From: Lachnospiraceae bacterium
GTDB taxonomy: Bacteria > Bacillota > Clostridia > Lachnospirales > Lachnospiraceae
Assembly (NCBI GenBank): GCA_016281555.1
Contig: JAEEIV010000086.1
Span: 1-44,023, forward strand
Direction of reading: 5' to 3'
DNA length: 44,023 bases
Both the position numbers and the translations under genes were made by a program. The notes under the pieces are model-generated. The model was not told where the DNA came from. It did not search any database and worked only from the letters and a program-made list of their open reading frames with translations. This document shows positions 31,976-39,726 of this stretch, one piece after another; position 1 is the first letter of the stretch; each line of letters opens with the position of its first letter.

Positions 31976-33256
31976 ATGTATCGAAAACTGATTCGCCTTG
32001 CGGCGCTCGTCCTGGCCTTTCTGCTGGCGTTCACCGCCTGTCAGCAGCCGGGAAACGACACGGAAGCCCCGACGGAAGGAACGACGGAAGCTCCGACGGA
32101 AAGCTCTGAACAGAAGACCGAAGCCACGGAACCTTCGGAAACGGAACCCGCGGAACCGGAATCGTCTGAAACGGAACCGGCAGAGCCGGCTTCGGAAGAA
32201 AAGACGGTCACCGACATGATCGGCCGCGAAGTCACGGTCAAACCGAGCAGCTATTCGAAGGTCGTCTGCATCGGCGCCGGCGCGCTTAGGATGTACACCT
32301 ACGTCGCAGACGTCGGACTTCTTGCCGGCGTGGAAGACATCGACAACGAATCGCTTGAAAACCGTCCGAAGATGTTCGACAAAGTCGCGCGGCCCTACGT
32401 GCTCGCCTACGGCGACGTCTTCCAAACACTGCCCTCCGCGGGCGTCGGCGGGCCGAACGCACAGTCGGCCGAAGCCGAGAAACTGCTCGCACTGGAGCCC
32501 GACATCGTGATCTCGGAGTATGAAGACGTGGAAAAGGAAGATAGTCTCGCGGAAGCGCTCGGCGTACCCGTCATCACGCTCCGCTCCGGCCCGAACGGTG
32601 TATTCGACGAAGCGTTCAAGGGAAGCATGCGGCTGCTCGGCGAGATCTTCGGAACCGGGGAACGCGCGGAAGAACTCATTGCCTTCATCGAGAGCGAGGA
32701 GGCGGAGATCTCTCGGAGGACCGCTGGGATCGCGGATTCCGAGATGCCTCTCGTCTACATCTGCGGCCTCGGCAACTGGGGCACGACGAATCATCTGATG
32801 ACAGCTTCCAGCTACTATCCGTTCATGGTCGCGCACATCAAAAACGCGCTTTCCGACGAGACGAAAGGCATCCATCCGATCGAGGAGGAAACGTTCCTTG
32901 CGCTCGGAGAAACGGCCGATATCCTGATCCTCGACGCCGCCGCCGTGAAGAACATCAAGCCGCTCTACGCAGAGGATCCGACGATGTTCGACACCTTCAA
33001 GGCCTGGCAGGAAGGCGAGGTCTATCTCGAAATGGCGTACAACGCCTATTATACGAACTACGAGATCGCCCTCATAAACACCTGGTTCCTCGCAAAATCC
33101 GTCTATCCGGACTATTTTTCCGACGTTGAGATGGACGCGAAGACCGACGAAGTGACCGAAATGTTCCTCGGGAAAAAGCTGGCAGAGGAGATCTACGCCC
33201 TGCCGCAGAGTTTCGGCGGCTATCAGAAGATCGGCACGGAAACCTTCTTTGACTGA
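31976..33256 (+). CDS. Metal-complex-binding lipoprotein, FecB/PF01497 type
   Basis: 426 residues. The signal peptide ends in a lipobox-like FTAC (Cys22), so the protein is anchored outside the membrane. Residues 23-75 are a flexible linker almost wholly of T, E, P, S and A. The binding domain then begins with TVTDMIGREVTVKPSSYSKVVCIGAGALRMYTYV, the usual start of periplasmic-binding class III proteins, continues with LLALEPDIVISEYED and ends near QSFGGYQKIGTETFFD. GGAGGT precedes the ATG. Receptor for the importer encoded just upstream; ligand unknown. Confidence 0.93.
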   Translation: MYRKLIRLAALVLAFLLAFTACQQPGNDTEAPTEGTTEAPTESSEQKTEATEPSETEPAEPESSETEPAEPASEEKTVTDMIGREVTVKPSSYSKVVCIGAGALRMYTYVADVGLLAGVEDIDNESLENRPKMFDKVARPYVLAYGDVFQTLPSAGVGGPNAQSAEAEKLLALEPDIVISEYEDVEKEDSLAEALGVPVITLRSGPNGVFDEAFKGSMRLLGEIFGTGERAEELIAFIESEEAEISRRTAGIADSEMPLVYICGLGNWGTTNHLMTASSYYPFMVAHIKNALSDETKGIHPIEEETFLALGETADILILDAAAVKNIKPLYAEDPTMFDTFKAWQEGEVYLEMAYNAYYTNYEIALINTWFLAKSVYPDYFSDVEMDAKTDEVTEMFLGKKLAEEIYALPQSFGGYQKIGTETFFD

Positions 33257-33264
33257 GGCCGGCA

Positions 33265-33855
33265 ATGATCCGACAGGAAGAAGTCATTCAATTCTTTGAC
33301 CGGCTGGCCGGAAGCTGGGACGCCGACATGATCCGGAACGACGACGTCATCCGGAAAATCCTGGACAATGCCGGTGTCACGGCAGGCGTGTCCGTGCTTG
33401 ACGTCGCCTGCGGAACCGGGGTGCTCTTCCCCGATTACCTTGCCCGGAACGTAAAAAGCGTCACGGGCGTCGACGTTTCTCCGGAAATGGCGAAGATCGC
33501 GTCGGAGAAATTCCGGAACAATGAAACGGTCCGCGTCGTATGCGCGGACGTGGAACAGTTCACCTCTGAAACGCCTTTCGACGTCGTGATGGTCTACAAC
33601 GCCTTCCCGCATTTTCCGGATCCCGAACGTCTCATCCGGAACCTCGCCGGGTTCCTGCCCGAGGGCGGGCGGCTGTCCATTGCCCACGGCATGAGCCGGG
33701 AGGCGATCAACGCGCACCACAGCGGCACAGCGTCGCACGTTTCGAACGGTCTGATGCCGGCGGACGAACTGGCCGAGCTCTTCGAACCGTGGTTCGACGC
33801 GGAAACGGTCATCGACGACGAACAGATGTATCAGGTGGCCGGAAGAAAAAAGTAA
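33265..33855 (+). CDS. Class I SAM-dependent methyltransferase
   Basis: 196 residues. SAM-binding motif I VLDVACGTGVLFPDYL (about 44-59), acidic motif II end GVDVSPEMAK (68-77), CADVEQF (adenine contact) and DVVMVYNAFPHFPDP (motif IV) are all intact, as in the UbiE/Methyltransf_11 group. It starts 8 bases after the receptor stop with GAGG as ribosome site and ends before the terminator at 33881, so it belongs to the transporter operon. Its target may be the imported ligand or a chelator, but nothing in the sequence proves this. Confidence 0.9.
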   Translation: MIRQEEVIQFFDRLAGSWDADMIRNDDVIRKILDNAGVTAGVSVLDVACGTGVLFPDYLARNVKSVTGVDVSPEMAKIASEKFRNNETVRVVCADVEQFTSETPFDVVMVYNAFPHFPDPERLIRNLAGFLPEGGRLSIAHGMSREAINAHHSGTASHVSNGLMPADELAELFEPWFDAETVIDDEQMYQVAGRKK

Positions 33856-33880
33856 ACCGCAGGAAGTTCTGCGGTCCGGA

Positions 33881-33914
33881 CAAAAAAGCCTCCCGGCGAT
33901 ACCGGGAGGCTTTT
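33881..33914. terminator. Bidirectional terminator
   Basis: GCCTCCCGG-CGATA-CCGGGAGGC with TTTTCCTTT on the plus side and TTTTTT on the minus side. It ends both the transporter operon and the leftward tRNA-Ser pair. A second hairpin, ACCGCAG-N6-CTGCGGT (33856-33875), stands just before it. Confidence 0.92.
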
Positions 33915-33922
33915 CCTTTGAA

Positions 33923-34011
33923 CGGAGAAGATGGGATTTGAACCCATGCACGGGTATTAGCCGCCTACTCCCTTTCCAGGGGAGCCCCTTCAACCACTTG
34001 GGTACTTCTCC
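33923..34011 (-). tRNA. tRNA-Ser (GGA)
   Basis: Minus strand: acceptor GGAGAAG pairs with CTTCTCC, discriminator G; anticodon stem CTCCC/GGGAG with loop CTGGAAA gives anticodon GGA; a long variable arm and GGGTTCAAATCCC T arm follow. The 3' CCA is not encoded. Confidence 0.95.
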
Positions 34012-34037
34012 AAAGTTGAATAAAAACGAACTATGAA

Positions 34038-34123
34038 CGGAGAGGATGGGATTCGAACCCATGTGCCCGTGAAGGCAAACGGTTTTCAAGACCGCCTCGT
34101 TATGACCGCTTCGATACCTCTCC
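34038..34123 (-). tRNA. tRNA-Ser (TGA)
   Basis: Minus strand: acceptor GGAGAGG pairs with CCTCTCC, discriminator G; anticodon loop CTTGAAA gives anticodon TGA; long variable arm typical of tRNA-Ser; T arm GGGTTCGAATCCC. No encoded CCA. First of two tRNAs read from the promoter at 34165. Confidence 0.95.
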
Positions 34124-34164
34124 ATAAAGGGTCTGGCCTTGCGGCCCTCCTCAAACGCCTAAAT

Positions 34165-34193
34165 AGATTATCACAGAGCCCCGAAAAAGTCAA
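34165..34193 (-). promoter_or_regulatory. Promoter of the tRNA-Ser pair
   Basis: Minus strand TTGACT (34193-34188), 17-base spacer, TAATCT (34170-34165) with TG at the extended -10 position. Confidence 0.8.
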
Positions 34194-34255
34194 CCGGTTT
34201 CAAAAGAAGTTTACGGGAAGATGCGTAAACCCCTGTGACCGCGGAAAGAACCGTC

Positions 34256-34284
34256 TTGCCATCGCCTTGCGTGAATGATATAAT
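34256..34284 (+). promoter_or_regulatory. Promoter of the PPOX-family gene
   Basis: TTGCCA (34256-34261), 17-base spacer, TATAAT (34279-34284) with TG extended -10. Confidence 0.8.
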
Positions 34285-34306
34285 CAAATCATCAAGGAGG
34301 TGCATC

Positions 34307-34699
34307 ATGGAACAGGTGGTACAATTCTTAAAAGAAGCAGGCGTATATTATCTCGCGACGATGGACGGCGACCGTCCGCGCGTCCGTCCGTTCGGCACTG
34401 CGCACGTCTTCGAAGGAAAACTCTATATTCAGACCGGAAAGAAAAAGGACGTGGCGAAGCAGATTGCAGCAAATCCGAAGGTGGAAGTCTCCGCGTTCAA
34501 GGACGGAAAATGGATCCGGCTCTCCGGCGAGCTCGTGGAGGACGACCGCCGAGAGGCCAGAGTCTCCATGCTGGACGCTTATCCTGAGTTGAAGGCGATG
34601 TATGATCCTGACGACGGCAATACTGTCGTATATTACTTCAAAGATGCGACGGCTGTGTTCGCTTCGTTTACGGAGGCGCCGAAGGTCGTGACGTTCTGA
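34307..34699 (+). CDS. Pyridoxamine 5'-phosphate oxidase-family FMN-binding protein
   Basis: ATG 34307 with AAGGAGG 6 bases upstream gives 130 residues. The split-barrel fold is recognisable from YYLATMDGDRPRVRPFGTAHVFEGKLYIQTGKKKDVAKQI, in which R-P-F-G and the T-G-K-K-K-D-V stretch are the FMN phosphate contacts of the small PPOX proteins, and from EVSAFKDGKWIRLSGE. The family binds FMN or F420 and includes small stress-linked reductases; true PdxH activity is unlikely at this length. It is monocistronic, between its own promoter and terminator. Confidence 0.9.
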   Translation: MEQVVQFLKEAGVYYLATMDGDRPRVRPFGTAHVFEGKLYIQTGKKKDVAKQIAANPKVEVSAFKDGKWIRLSGELVEDDRREARVSMLDAYPELKAMYDPDDGNTVVYYFKDATAVFASFTEAPKVVTF

Positions 34700-34717
34700 A
34701 CAGGACGCCTTCAGTCA

Positions 34718-34759
34718 AAGCGGCTGCTGACCTTTCAGCAGCCGCTTCTTTTATCTTTT
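34718..34759 (+). terminator. Rho-independent terminator after the PPOX gene
   Basis: AAGCGGCTGCTGA-CCTT-TCAGCAGCCGCTT, a 13-base perfect stem, followed by CTTTTATCTTTT. It may also serve the convergent glutathione peroxidase gene, though the U tract on that side is only TTT. Confidence 0.92.
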
Positions 34760-34774
34760 CATTTCGTGCCGGGA

Positions 34775-35320
34775 TCAAAGCGCTGCTTCGACCGCTTTCC
34801 GGACCTCCTTCATGTCGACGGTCGGCTCGAAGCGGGCAATGACCTTGCCTTCACGGTCCACGAGGAACTTCGTGAAGTTCCACTTAATGTACGCCTTGTC
34901 GCCGAACTTTTTGTTGTTCATGTCCGCGAACTTATTGAGCGCGGCATTCTTGAGACCCTTGCCGAAACCTTCGAACGGCTTCTCGGTCGCGAGGAAAGCG
35001 AACAGGGGATCCGCCGTCTCGCCGTTCACGTCAATCTTCGCGAACTGCGGGAACTCCGTTCCGAACTTCATCGTGCAGAACGTGTGGATCTCATCGTCGC
35101 TGCCCGGTGCCTGGTTCGCGAACTGGTTCGACGGGAAATCAAGGATCTCGAGACCTTTTTCCCTTAAATCCTTATACATTGTCTCGAGCGGATCGTAATG
35201 CGGCGTGAACCCGCAGCCCGTCGCGGTATTGACGATGAGTAACAGCTTGCCCTGATAATCCGACAGGCTGACGTCGTTTCCTTTTCTGTCCTTGACCGTA
35301 AAATCATAAACTGTCTTCAT
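34775..35320 (-). CDS. Glutathione peroxidase-family thiol peroxidase
   Basis: 181 residues. The peroxidatic Cys36 is in NTATGCGFTPHY, with the partner residues Gln in DFPSNQF (66) and Trp/Asn in KWNFTKF completing the site. It is a cysteine, not a selenocysteine, enzyme. Cys82 in EIHTFC lies where thioredoxin-dependent members keep their resolving cysteine; the Cys of the usual FPCNQF is Ser here. It reduces hydroperoxides in the cytoplasm. Last gene of the OhrR-led operon, 19 bases after the flavodoxin, with GGGAGGG upstream. Confidence 0.94.
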   Translation of the reverse strand: MKTVYDFTVKDRKGNDVSLSDYQGKLLLIVNTATGCGFTPHYDPLETMYKDLREKGLEILDFPSNQFANQAPGSDDEIHTFCTMKFGTEFPQFAKIDVNGETADPLFAFLATEKPFEGFGKGLKNAALNKFADMNNKKFGDKAYIKWNFTKFLVDREGKVIARFEPTVDMKEVRKAVEAAL

Positions 35321-35339
35321 TTTTGTAACCCTCCCTGTA

Positions 35340-35753
35340 TTATTTCAGTTGCTCTTTTGCAAATTCCTTGGCGCGTTCAAAGTCTTCCGCGGTCGGCAGC
35401 CCCTTATTGATGAAGATCCAGGACGCCGCGCAATGGAACTCCTTTTCGCTCAACCTGATCCCGAGTTCGTCGGTCACCTTCTTCACCGCGTTTAACGTCG
35501 AGGCACCGGACGCAGCGGTATTCATGTTGATCACTTCACCGATCATCTCCTTGTTCCGTTTTAAGAAGTCCCTGACGCGGCCGTCAATGTTCGCCGCGTA
35601 CATCGCGTTGATGAGGAAGAGCCTGTCCGCCTTCTCGGTAAGGTCCTCCGTGACGTCAAGCGCCTCGATGCCGATCGCCTCTGAAACGGCATCCGCGAGT
35701 TTCTTCGTGTTTCCCTTTTTGGATTTCGTAAAATACCGAATCGCAATATTCAT
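35340..35753 (-). CDS. Flavodoxin-family protein
   Basis: 137 residues. The start NIAIRYFTKSKKGNTKKLADAVSEAI has the FMN-phosphate loop of flavodoxins (T-x-x-x-G-N-T) after the first strand. The later conserved aromatic FMN-stacking loops are less obvious, with AMYAANIDGRVRDF and NMNTAASGASTLNAV in those places. It should carry FMN and shuttle electrons. AAGGAG 10 bases before ATG 35753. It lies between the membrane protein and the peroxidase of the peroxide-response operon, so it may supply reducing power; that is inferred. Confidence 0.87.
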   Translation of the reverse strand: MNIAIRYFTKSKKGNTKKLADAVSEAIGIEALDVTEDLTEKADRLFLINAMYAANIDGRVRDFLKRNKEMIGEVINMNTAASGASTLNAVKKVTDELGIRLSEKEFHCAASWIFINKGLPTAEDFERAKEFAKEQLK

Positions 35754-35765
35754 GTCAACTACTCC

Positions 35766-36443
35766 TTATTTATGTTTTTTCTTGATCCAATCGATGATGA
35801 TGAGATAAAGGAACCCGACGATGAGAAGCCCCGCAAGCAGCGCGAGGATCCACCAGACCGTGCCCATATAAGGCAGGCCGCTCATAAACCCGAAGGCGCC
35901 GACCGGGCTTCCCCAGTTCAAGAAGAAATACGGATAACGGATCCCTTCGAGGAATTCCCAGCCGAGCACATATCCGATCCCCGCATAGATCACGTAGGCA
36001 AGCGGCGGCAGGACGATGAAGAAGACGTCACGTTTTTTTAATCTTCCAAACGGTCCCACCACAAAGAAGTCGGCGATGGCGGCGATCGGAACGACCACAT
36101 GGGTTAATACGTTTTGGAAATTCCATGCATGATTTCCGAGGGTCGGCGCCAGAACGAACGTGAAAACCGCGCCGGTCAGCGTGATCGACACCGTGAATAC
36201 AAACTTGATCACCTGCCAGACGCGGCCGATTTTCGCTTTTCCGAGAAGGAGCACGCCTCCGACGAACGCGACGAGCGCGATTGCAATGTTCGACTGGATC
36301 GTAAAGAACATAAAGACCCTGCTGCCGCCCATGAAAGTACCCGCTGACGACGTCGCGGTAATGATGACGCCCGCAGCCGCAGAAACAAACGTCAAGGTCT
36401 TTAAAACGATCGAAAGGGTCCGGCTTTTGGATGGAATACTCAT
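35766..36443 (-). CDS. Pr6Pr-family membrane protein
   Basis: ATG 36443 with GGAGA 6 bases upstream is preferred to GTG 36461; 225 residues. Six hydrophobic spans are visible near 12-36, 44-64, 75-98, 112-130, 140-160 and 190-215. FTIQSNIAIALVAFVGG, H-A-W-N-F-Q-N-V-L-T-H-V-V-V-P and YPYFFLNWGSPVGAFGF match the Pr6Pr family (six-span proteins related to FAR-17a/AIG1), with conserved Asn and His in the membrane. Function is unknown, though eukaryotic relatives are lipid hydrolases. Second gene in the OhrR operon. Confidence 0.87.
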   Translation of the reverse strand: MSIPSKSRTLSIVLKTLTFVSAAAGVIITATSSAGTFMGGSRVFMFFTIQSNIAIALVAFVGGVLLLGKAKIGRVWQVIKFVFTVSITLTGAVFTFVLAPTLGNHAWNFQNVLTHVVVPIAAIADFFVVGPFGRLKKRDVFFIVLPPLAYVIYAGIGYVLGWEFLEGIRYPYFFLNWGSPVGAFGFMSGLPYMGTVWWILALLAGLLIVGFLYLIIIDWIKKKHK

Positions 36444-36457
36444 ATGCGTTCTCCGAC

Positions 36458-36904
36458 TCACTGCTTCTTTTCTTTTTCTTCGTCGAGCAGTTTGTAAAGG
36501 ATCCGGTAAAGCATCGCCGCGTCCTCCGGTGAAAGATGAAACTGCTTCGCGATCGATTCAGGTACGCAAAGCGCCTCTTCTTTTAACCGCTCTCCCGCTT
36601 CCGTTAAGGTGATCACGAGATTCCGCTCGTCATCCCTGTCCTTCTCTTTCCGGACGAAACCCTTCGCCTCCAGTTTCTTCAGAAGAGGAGTCACGGTATT
36701 GGATTTGAGGCAAAGCGTCTCGCAGAGGAACTTTTCATTGACCCGCTTCTCTTCCCAAAGCACCATCATGACGATGTACTGCGTATACGTGAGGTTGAGT
36801 TTTTCGAGTAAAGGCTGATACTTCCTCGTGATCATGTTCGAGACCGCGTAGAGCGGAAAACAGAGTTGATTCTTTAAACGCAGAGCTGCGTATGGATCGT
36901 TCAT
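36458..36904 (-). CDS. ohrR: OhrR/MarR-type organic peroxide-sensing repressor
   Basis: ATG 36904 (AAGGA upstream) gives 148 residues. The N-terminal helix reads LKNQLCFPLYAVSNMITRKYQPLL: Cys15, Tyr19 and Tyr29 fall on the same residue numbers as the reactive Cys15 and its two hydrogen-bonding tyrosines in B. subtilis OhrR. The winged helix follows with FLCETLCLKSNTVTPLLKKLEAKGFVRKEKDRDDERN. Oxidation of Cys15 by hydroperoxide should release it from DNA. Extra cysteines at about 62 and 66 are unusual. It heads the operon with flavodoxin and peroxidase, and two dyads in its promoter suit autorepression. Confidence 0.92.
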   Translation of the reverse strand: MNDPYAALRLKNQLCFPLYAVSNMITRKYQPLLEKLNLTYTQYIVMMVLWEEKRVNEKFLCETLCLKSNTVTPLLKKLEAKGFVRKEKDRDDERNLVITLTEAGERLKEEALCVPESIAKQFHLSPEDAAMLYRILYKLLDEEKEKKQ

Positions 36905-36960
36905 ACAGGATTCCTTCTCTTCTGCGCCGCACCCGATAAAGGCGCCCACACGTCCTTTTT

Positions 36961-36976
36961 ATATCGCATGCGACTT
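36961..36976. promoter_or_regulatory. OhrR-operon operator 2 (imperfect)
   Basis: ATATCGCATGCGACTT, an imperfect copy of the perfect dyad at 36991-37006, 30 bases downstream of it in the leader. Two dyads spaced about three helical turns suggest two repressor dimers. Confidence 0.65.
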
Positions 36977-36987
36977 ATTCTGCCGTT

Positions 36988-37016
36988 ATTATATCGCACG
37001 CGATATGATATGTCAA
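36988..37016 (-). promoter_or_regulatory. Promoter of the OhrR-peroxidase operon
   Basis: Minus strand TTGACA (37016-37011), 17-base spacer, TATAAT (36993-36988), perfect consensus with the operator lying in the spacer. Confidence 0.9.
36991..37006. promoter_or_regulatory. OhrR-operon operator 1 (perfect dyad in the promoter spacer)
   Basis: ATATCGC-AC-GCGATAT is a perfect 7-base inverted repeat that fills the spacer and overlaps the -10. Binding would exclude RNA polymerase. Size and symmetry fit a MarR-family dimer. Confidence 0.8.
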
Positions 37017-37072
37017 GTATTTTTTCGGAAACCCCTCGGTCGATCCGTAAAGTCTCATTGACTCGCGGATAC

Positions 37073-37098
37073 AAAAAAAGAGCCGCTCACCGCGGCTC
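37073..37098 (-). terminator. Rho-independent terminator after the radical SAM gene
   Basis: Minus strand GAGCCGC-GGTGA-GCGGCTC followed by seven T. The first arm overlaps the stop codon of the radical SAM gene. Confidence 0.88.
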
Positions 37099-37993
37099 AG
37101 ACACCTTCGTAATCCCATGCGGGAATGAAGCTTTCTTTCATGGTCTCTCCTTCCTGGACGTAGGCGTTTTGGACGCCTAAGCCGAGGGCGAAGTCAATGA
37201 AGCGCTCATACTCCCGTTTCGTGACGGTGCGGCAGAGTTCCGGATGGTCCTTCCACACCCCCATGACCGTGTACTGATTCATGAGGCTGAACCAGACCGC
37301 GTCGCCGTAAGTCCGGTAAACATATTCTACCGTGTCCTTTCCGTTCTTCACGTGCCCCGGCAGCAGGAGGTGCCGGACGATCACGCCTTTTGTCATGATG
37401 CCGCGTTCATCGAACGCGGGCGAGGGGCATTGACGGACCATTTCTTCGAGTGCCTTCTTCGCTGCCTCCGGATAGTCGGGAGCCATGGAAAGAGCGCCGG
37501 CGAGTCCGGCGTCCATGTACTTGAAGTCCGTGAGATACACGTCAATGAGGCCGTTTAAGGCCTCCAGCGTCTCTTTTCGTTCATAGCCGCCCGTGTTATA
37601 GACGACGGGTATCGATAATCCGCGCGATTTGGCCTGTTTTAGGGCTTTTTCGATCTGAAAGGCATAATGTGTCGGGGTGACCAGGTTGAGTGTGTTTGCG
37701 CCCCTTTTTTCGAGTTCCAGGAAGATCTCCGCAAGCCGATCGACTGTGACTTCCTTTCCGAGAGTGAAATCCGACAGCGGTTTGTTCTGGCAATACAGGC
37801 ACCGTAAGCTGCAACCTGCGAAGAACACTGCCCCGCTGCCCTCGGTTCCGGAAATGCAGGGTTCCTCGTAATAATGCAGCGCCGCGCGGCCGAGGAAGAC
37901 GCTCTCCCCGGTGACACGGCAAAAACCGGCTTCGCCATGAAGCCGGTTTTTTCTGCATTTTCTCGGACAGATTTCACAAAACGAAAGGTCCAC
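37097..37993 (-). CDS. pflX: Radical SAM protein, PflX (COG1313) type
   Basis: 298 residues from GTG 37993 (AAGGA 8 bases upstream). The radical SAM cluster motif C-SLR-C-LY-C is near residue 60, in VFFAGCSLRCLYCQN. An N-terminal cysteine set (CEICPRKC...GFC) adds a probable second cluster site, as in the COG1313 group. NLVTPTHYAFQIEKAL and VYLTDFKYMD are also typical. These proteins resemble pyruvate formate-lyase activases but their true substrates are not established. The gene starts 9 bases after pckA and is certainly co-transcribed with it. Confidence 0.88.
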   Translation of the reverse strand: MDLSFCEICPRKCRKNRLHGEAGFCRVTGESVFLGRAALHYYEEPCISGTEGSGAVFFAGCSLRCLYCQNKPLSDFTLGKEVTVDRLAEIFLELEKRGANTLNLVTPTHYAFQIEKALKQAKSRGLSIPVVYNTGGYERKETLEALNGLIDVYLTDFKYMDAGLAGALSMAPDYPEAAKKALEEMVRQCPSPAFDERGIMTKGVIVRHLLLPGHVKNGKDTVEYVYRTYGDAVWFSLMNQYTVMGVWKDHPELCRTVTKREYERFIDFALGLGVQNAYVQEGETMKESFIPAWDYEGV

Positions 37994-38002
37994 GGTGTTT
38001 CC

Positions 38003-39589
38003 TTACTTCGCCTTCGGGCCCGCTTCGGTGATCTCCTTCGGCATGTTCGGATATTTCGTCGTGAAGTTCTTCTCGAACATTTCCGCGAGCTTGTTCGCCT
38101 GCTCGTCATACGCCGCCTTGTCGGCCCAGAGGCCGCGCGCGTCGAGCATTTCATCCGGCACGTTCGGGCAGGTCGTCGGATAGTCGACGTTAAAGACGTC
38201 GTGATGTTTGTACTCTGCCTTTTCCAGATCGCCGTTCAGGGCTGCGGTCACCATGGCCCGGGTGTAAGCGAGTTTCATCCGCTTCGCGCCGGACGCCGCC
38301 GAGCCGCCCGCCCAGCCGGTGTTCACGAGGTAGACCTTCGTGCCGTACTGATCGAGCTTGTCGCCGAGCATTTTCGCGTAGACCGACGGATCCATCGGCA
38401 TGAAGGGCTCGCCGAACAAGGTCGAGAACGTCGGAACCGGCTCGGTGATGCCGCGCTCCGTGCCGGCCAGTTTCGAGGTGAAGCCGGTGACGAAGTGATA
38501 CATCGCCGCGTTCTTCGAAAGGCGCGAGATCGGAGGCATGACGCCGAACGCATCGGCCGTTAAGAAGATCACGACCTTCGGCACGCCGCCGACGGACGGA
38601 ACTTCCGCGTTATTGATGTATTCGATCGGATAGCCGACACGCGTGTTCTCGGTCAGCGAGCCGTCCGCGAAATCGAGTTTCCGGGTCACCGGATCCATGA
38701 TCACGTTCTCGACGAGCGAACCGAATTTGATCGCATTGTAGATGTCGGGCTCGTTTTCCTTCGAAAGATTAATGCACTTCGCGTAGCAGCCGCCTTCGAA
38801 ATTAAACACGCCTTCAGGAGACCAGCCGTGCTCGTCGTCGCCGATGAGCTTCCGGTTCGGGTCCGCGGAAAGCGTCGTCTTTCCGGTGCCGGACAGACCG
38901 AAGAAGATCGCGGTCTCTTTCGTCTCGGGGTCCATGTTCGCCGAGCAATGCATCGGCAGAACGTTTTCCTTCGTCATGACGTAGTTCATCGTCGAGAACA
39001 CGGACTTCTTGATCTCGCCTGCGTACTGCGAGCCGCAGATCACGATCTCGTGCGCTTCGTAGTCGATGAGGATCGCCGCCTCGGAGTTCGTGCCGTCTTC
39101 CTCGGGGATGCACTTGCAGCCCGGCGCCACGATCATCGTGTAATCCGCCTCGCCGAAGTTTTCCAGTTCTTCCGCGGTCGGGCGGATGAGCAGCTGATGG
39201 ATGAACAGGTTCTGGGAAGCGAGTTCGTTGATGATGCGGAACTTCTTCGTATGTCTCGGATCCGCGCCCGCGAAACCGTCGAAAATGAAGACGTCCTTGT
39301 CTTTCAGGAACTCGACCGCCTTCTTCCGGATCTTCAGGAACCGCTCTCTGGTGATCGGCATGTTCACCTTGCCCCACGCGATCTCATCGTGCACGCCTTC
39401 CGAATCGACGATGAACTTGTCTTTCGGAGAACGGCCCGTATATTTGCCGGTCGTCACGACGAGCGCTCCGGTATCGGACAGAGTGCCCTCTCCCCGCTGC
39501 AATGCAAACTCCGTCAGAACGGCGGGTTCCAGATTTCTGTAAACGTTTTTCGCCTCAATGCCGAGTTTTTCAATTCCGTAAGTATTCAT
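38003..39589 (-). CDS. pckA: Phosphoenolpyruvate carboxykinase (ATP)
   Basis: ATG 39589 with GAGGGG 7 bases upstream gives 528 residues, the family length. It interconverts oxaloacetate + ATP and PEP + CO2 + ADP; in anaerobes it often runs toward oxaloacetate and conserves energy. The P-loop GLSGTGKTTL is at 231-240, the RxGRSPKDK substrate loop at about 50-58 (TGRSPKDK), and metal-binding FIFDGFAGADP and DDEHGW are intact. It is read from the promoter at 39662-39690, which overlaps the terminator of the gene upstream, and is followed by the PflX-like gene. Confidence 0.97.
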   Translation of the reverse strand: MNTYGIEKLGIEAKNVYRNLEPAVLTEFALQRGEGTLSDTGALVVTTGKYTGRSPKDKFIVDSEGVHDEIAWGKVNMPITRERFLKIRKKAVEFLKDKDVFIFDGFAGADPRHTKKFRIINELASQNLFIHQLLIRPTAEELENFGEADYTMIVAPGCKCIPEEDGTNSEAAILIDYEAHEIVICGSQYAGEIKKSVFSTMNYVMTKENVLPMHCSANMDPETKETAIFFGLSGTGKTTLSADPNRKLIGDDEHGWSPEGVFNFEGGCYAKCINLSKENEPDIYNAIKFGSLVENVIMDPVTRKLDFADGSLTENTRVGYPIEYINNAEVPSVGGVPKVVIFLTADAFGVMPPISRLSKNAAMYHFVTGFTSKLAGTERGITEPVPTFSTLFGEPFMPMDPSVYAKMLGDKLDQYGTKVYLVNTGWAGGSAASGAKRMKLAYTRAMVTAALNGDLEKAEYKHHDVFNVDYPTTCPNVPDEMLDARGLWADKAAYDEQANKLAEMFEKNFTTKYPNMPKEITEAGPKAK

Positions 39590-39661
39590 GATCACCCCTC
39601 TCTCCGGTGCCGGCCCCAAGCGCATGAAGCCGCTGCCGATCCTTCATTTTTAATCGTTGTT

Positions 39662-39690
39662 ATTGTACCATAAAAACCGCCGCATCGCAA
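39662..39690 (-). promoter_or_regulatory. Promoter of pckA
   Basis: Minus strand TTGCGA (39690-39685), 17-base spacer, TACAAT (39667-39662). The spacer overlaps the upstream terminator arm. Confidence 0.7.
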
Positions 39691-39713
39691 CTTCAAAATC
39701 GCAAAAGCGGCGG
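39672..39713 (-). terminator. Rho-independent terminator after the aminotransferase gene
   Basis: Minus strand CCGCCGC and GCGGCGG pair across a loop of about 23 bases and are followed by TTTTTAT. The long loop makes it weaker than the other terminators here. Confidence 0.7.
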
Positions 39714-39726
39714 CTTTTCCAAGCTC

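Noticed and set aside
31904-33265. A 453-codon minus-strand frame opposite the metal-binding lipoprotein gene
   Set aside because: Antisense to a clear receptor gene with signal peptide and lipobox; the frame's R/F/V-rich text is a mirror of its codons.
33856-33875. Hairpin ACCGCAG-N6-CTGCGGT as a separate terminator
   Set aside because: No U tract follows; the stronger hairpin at 33888-33910 does the job.
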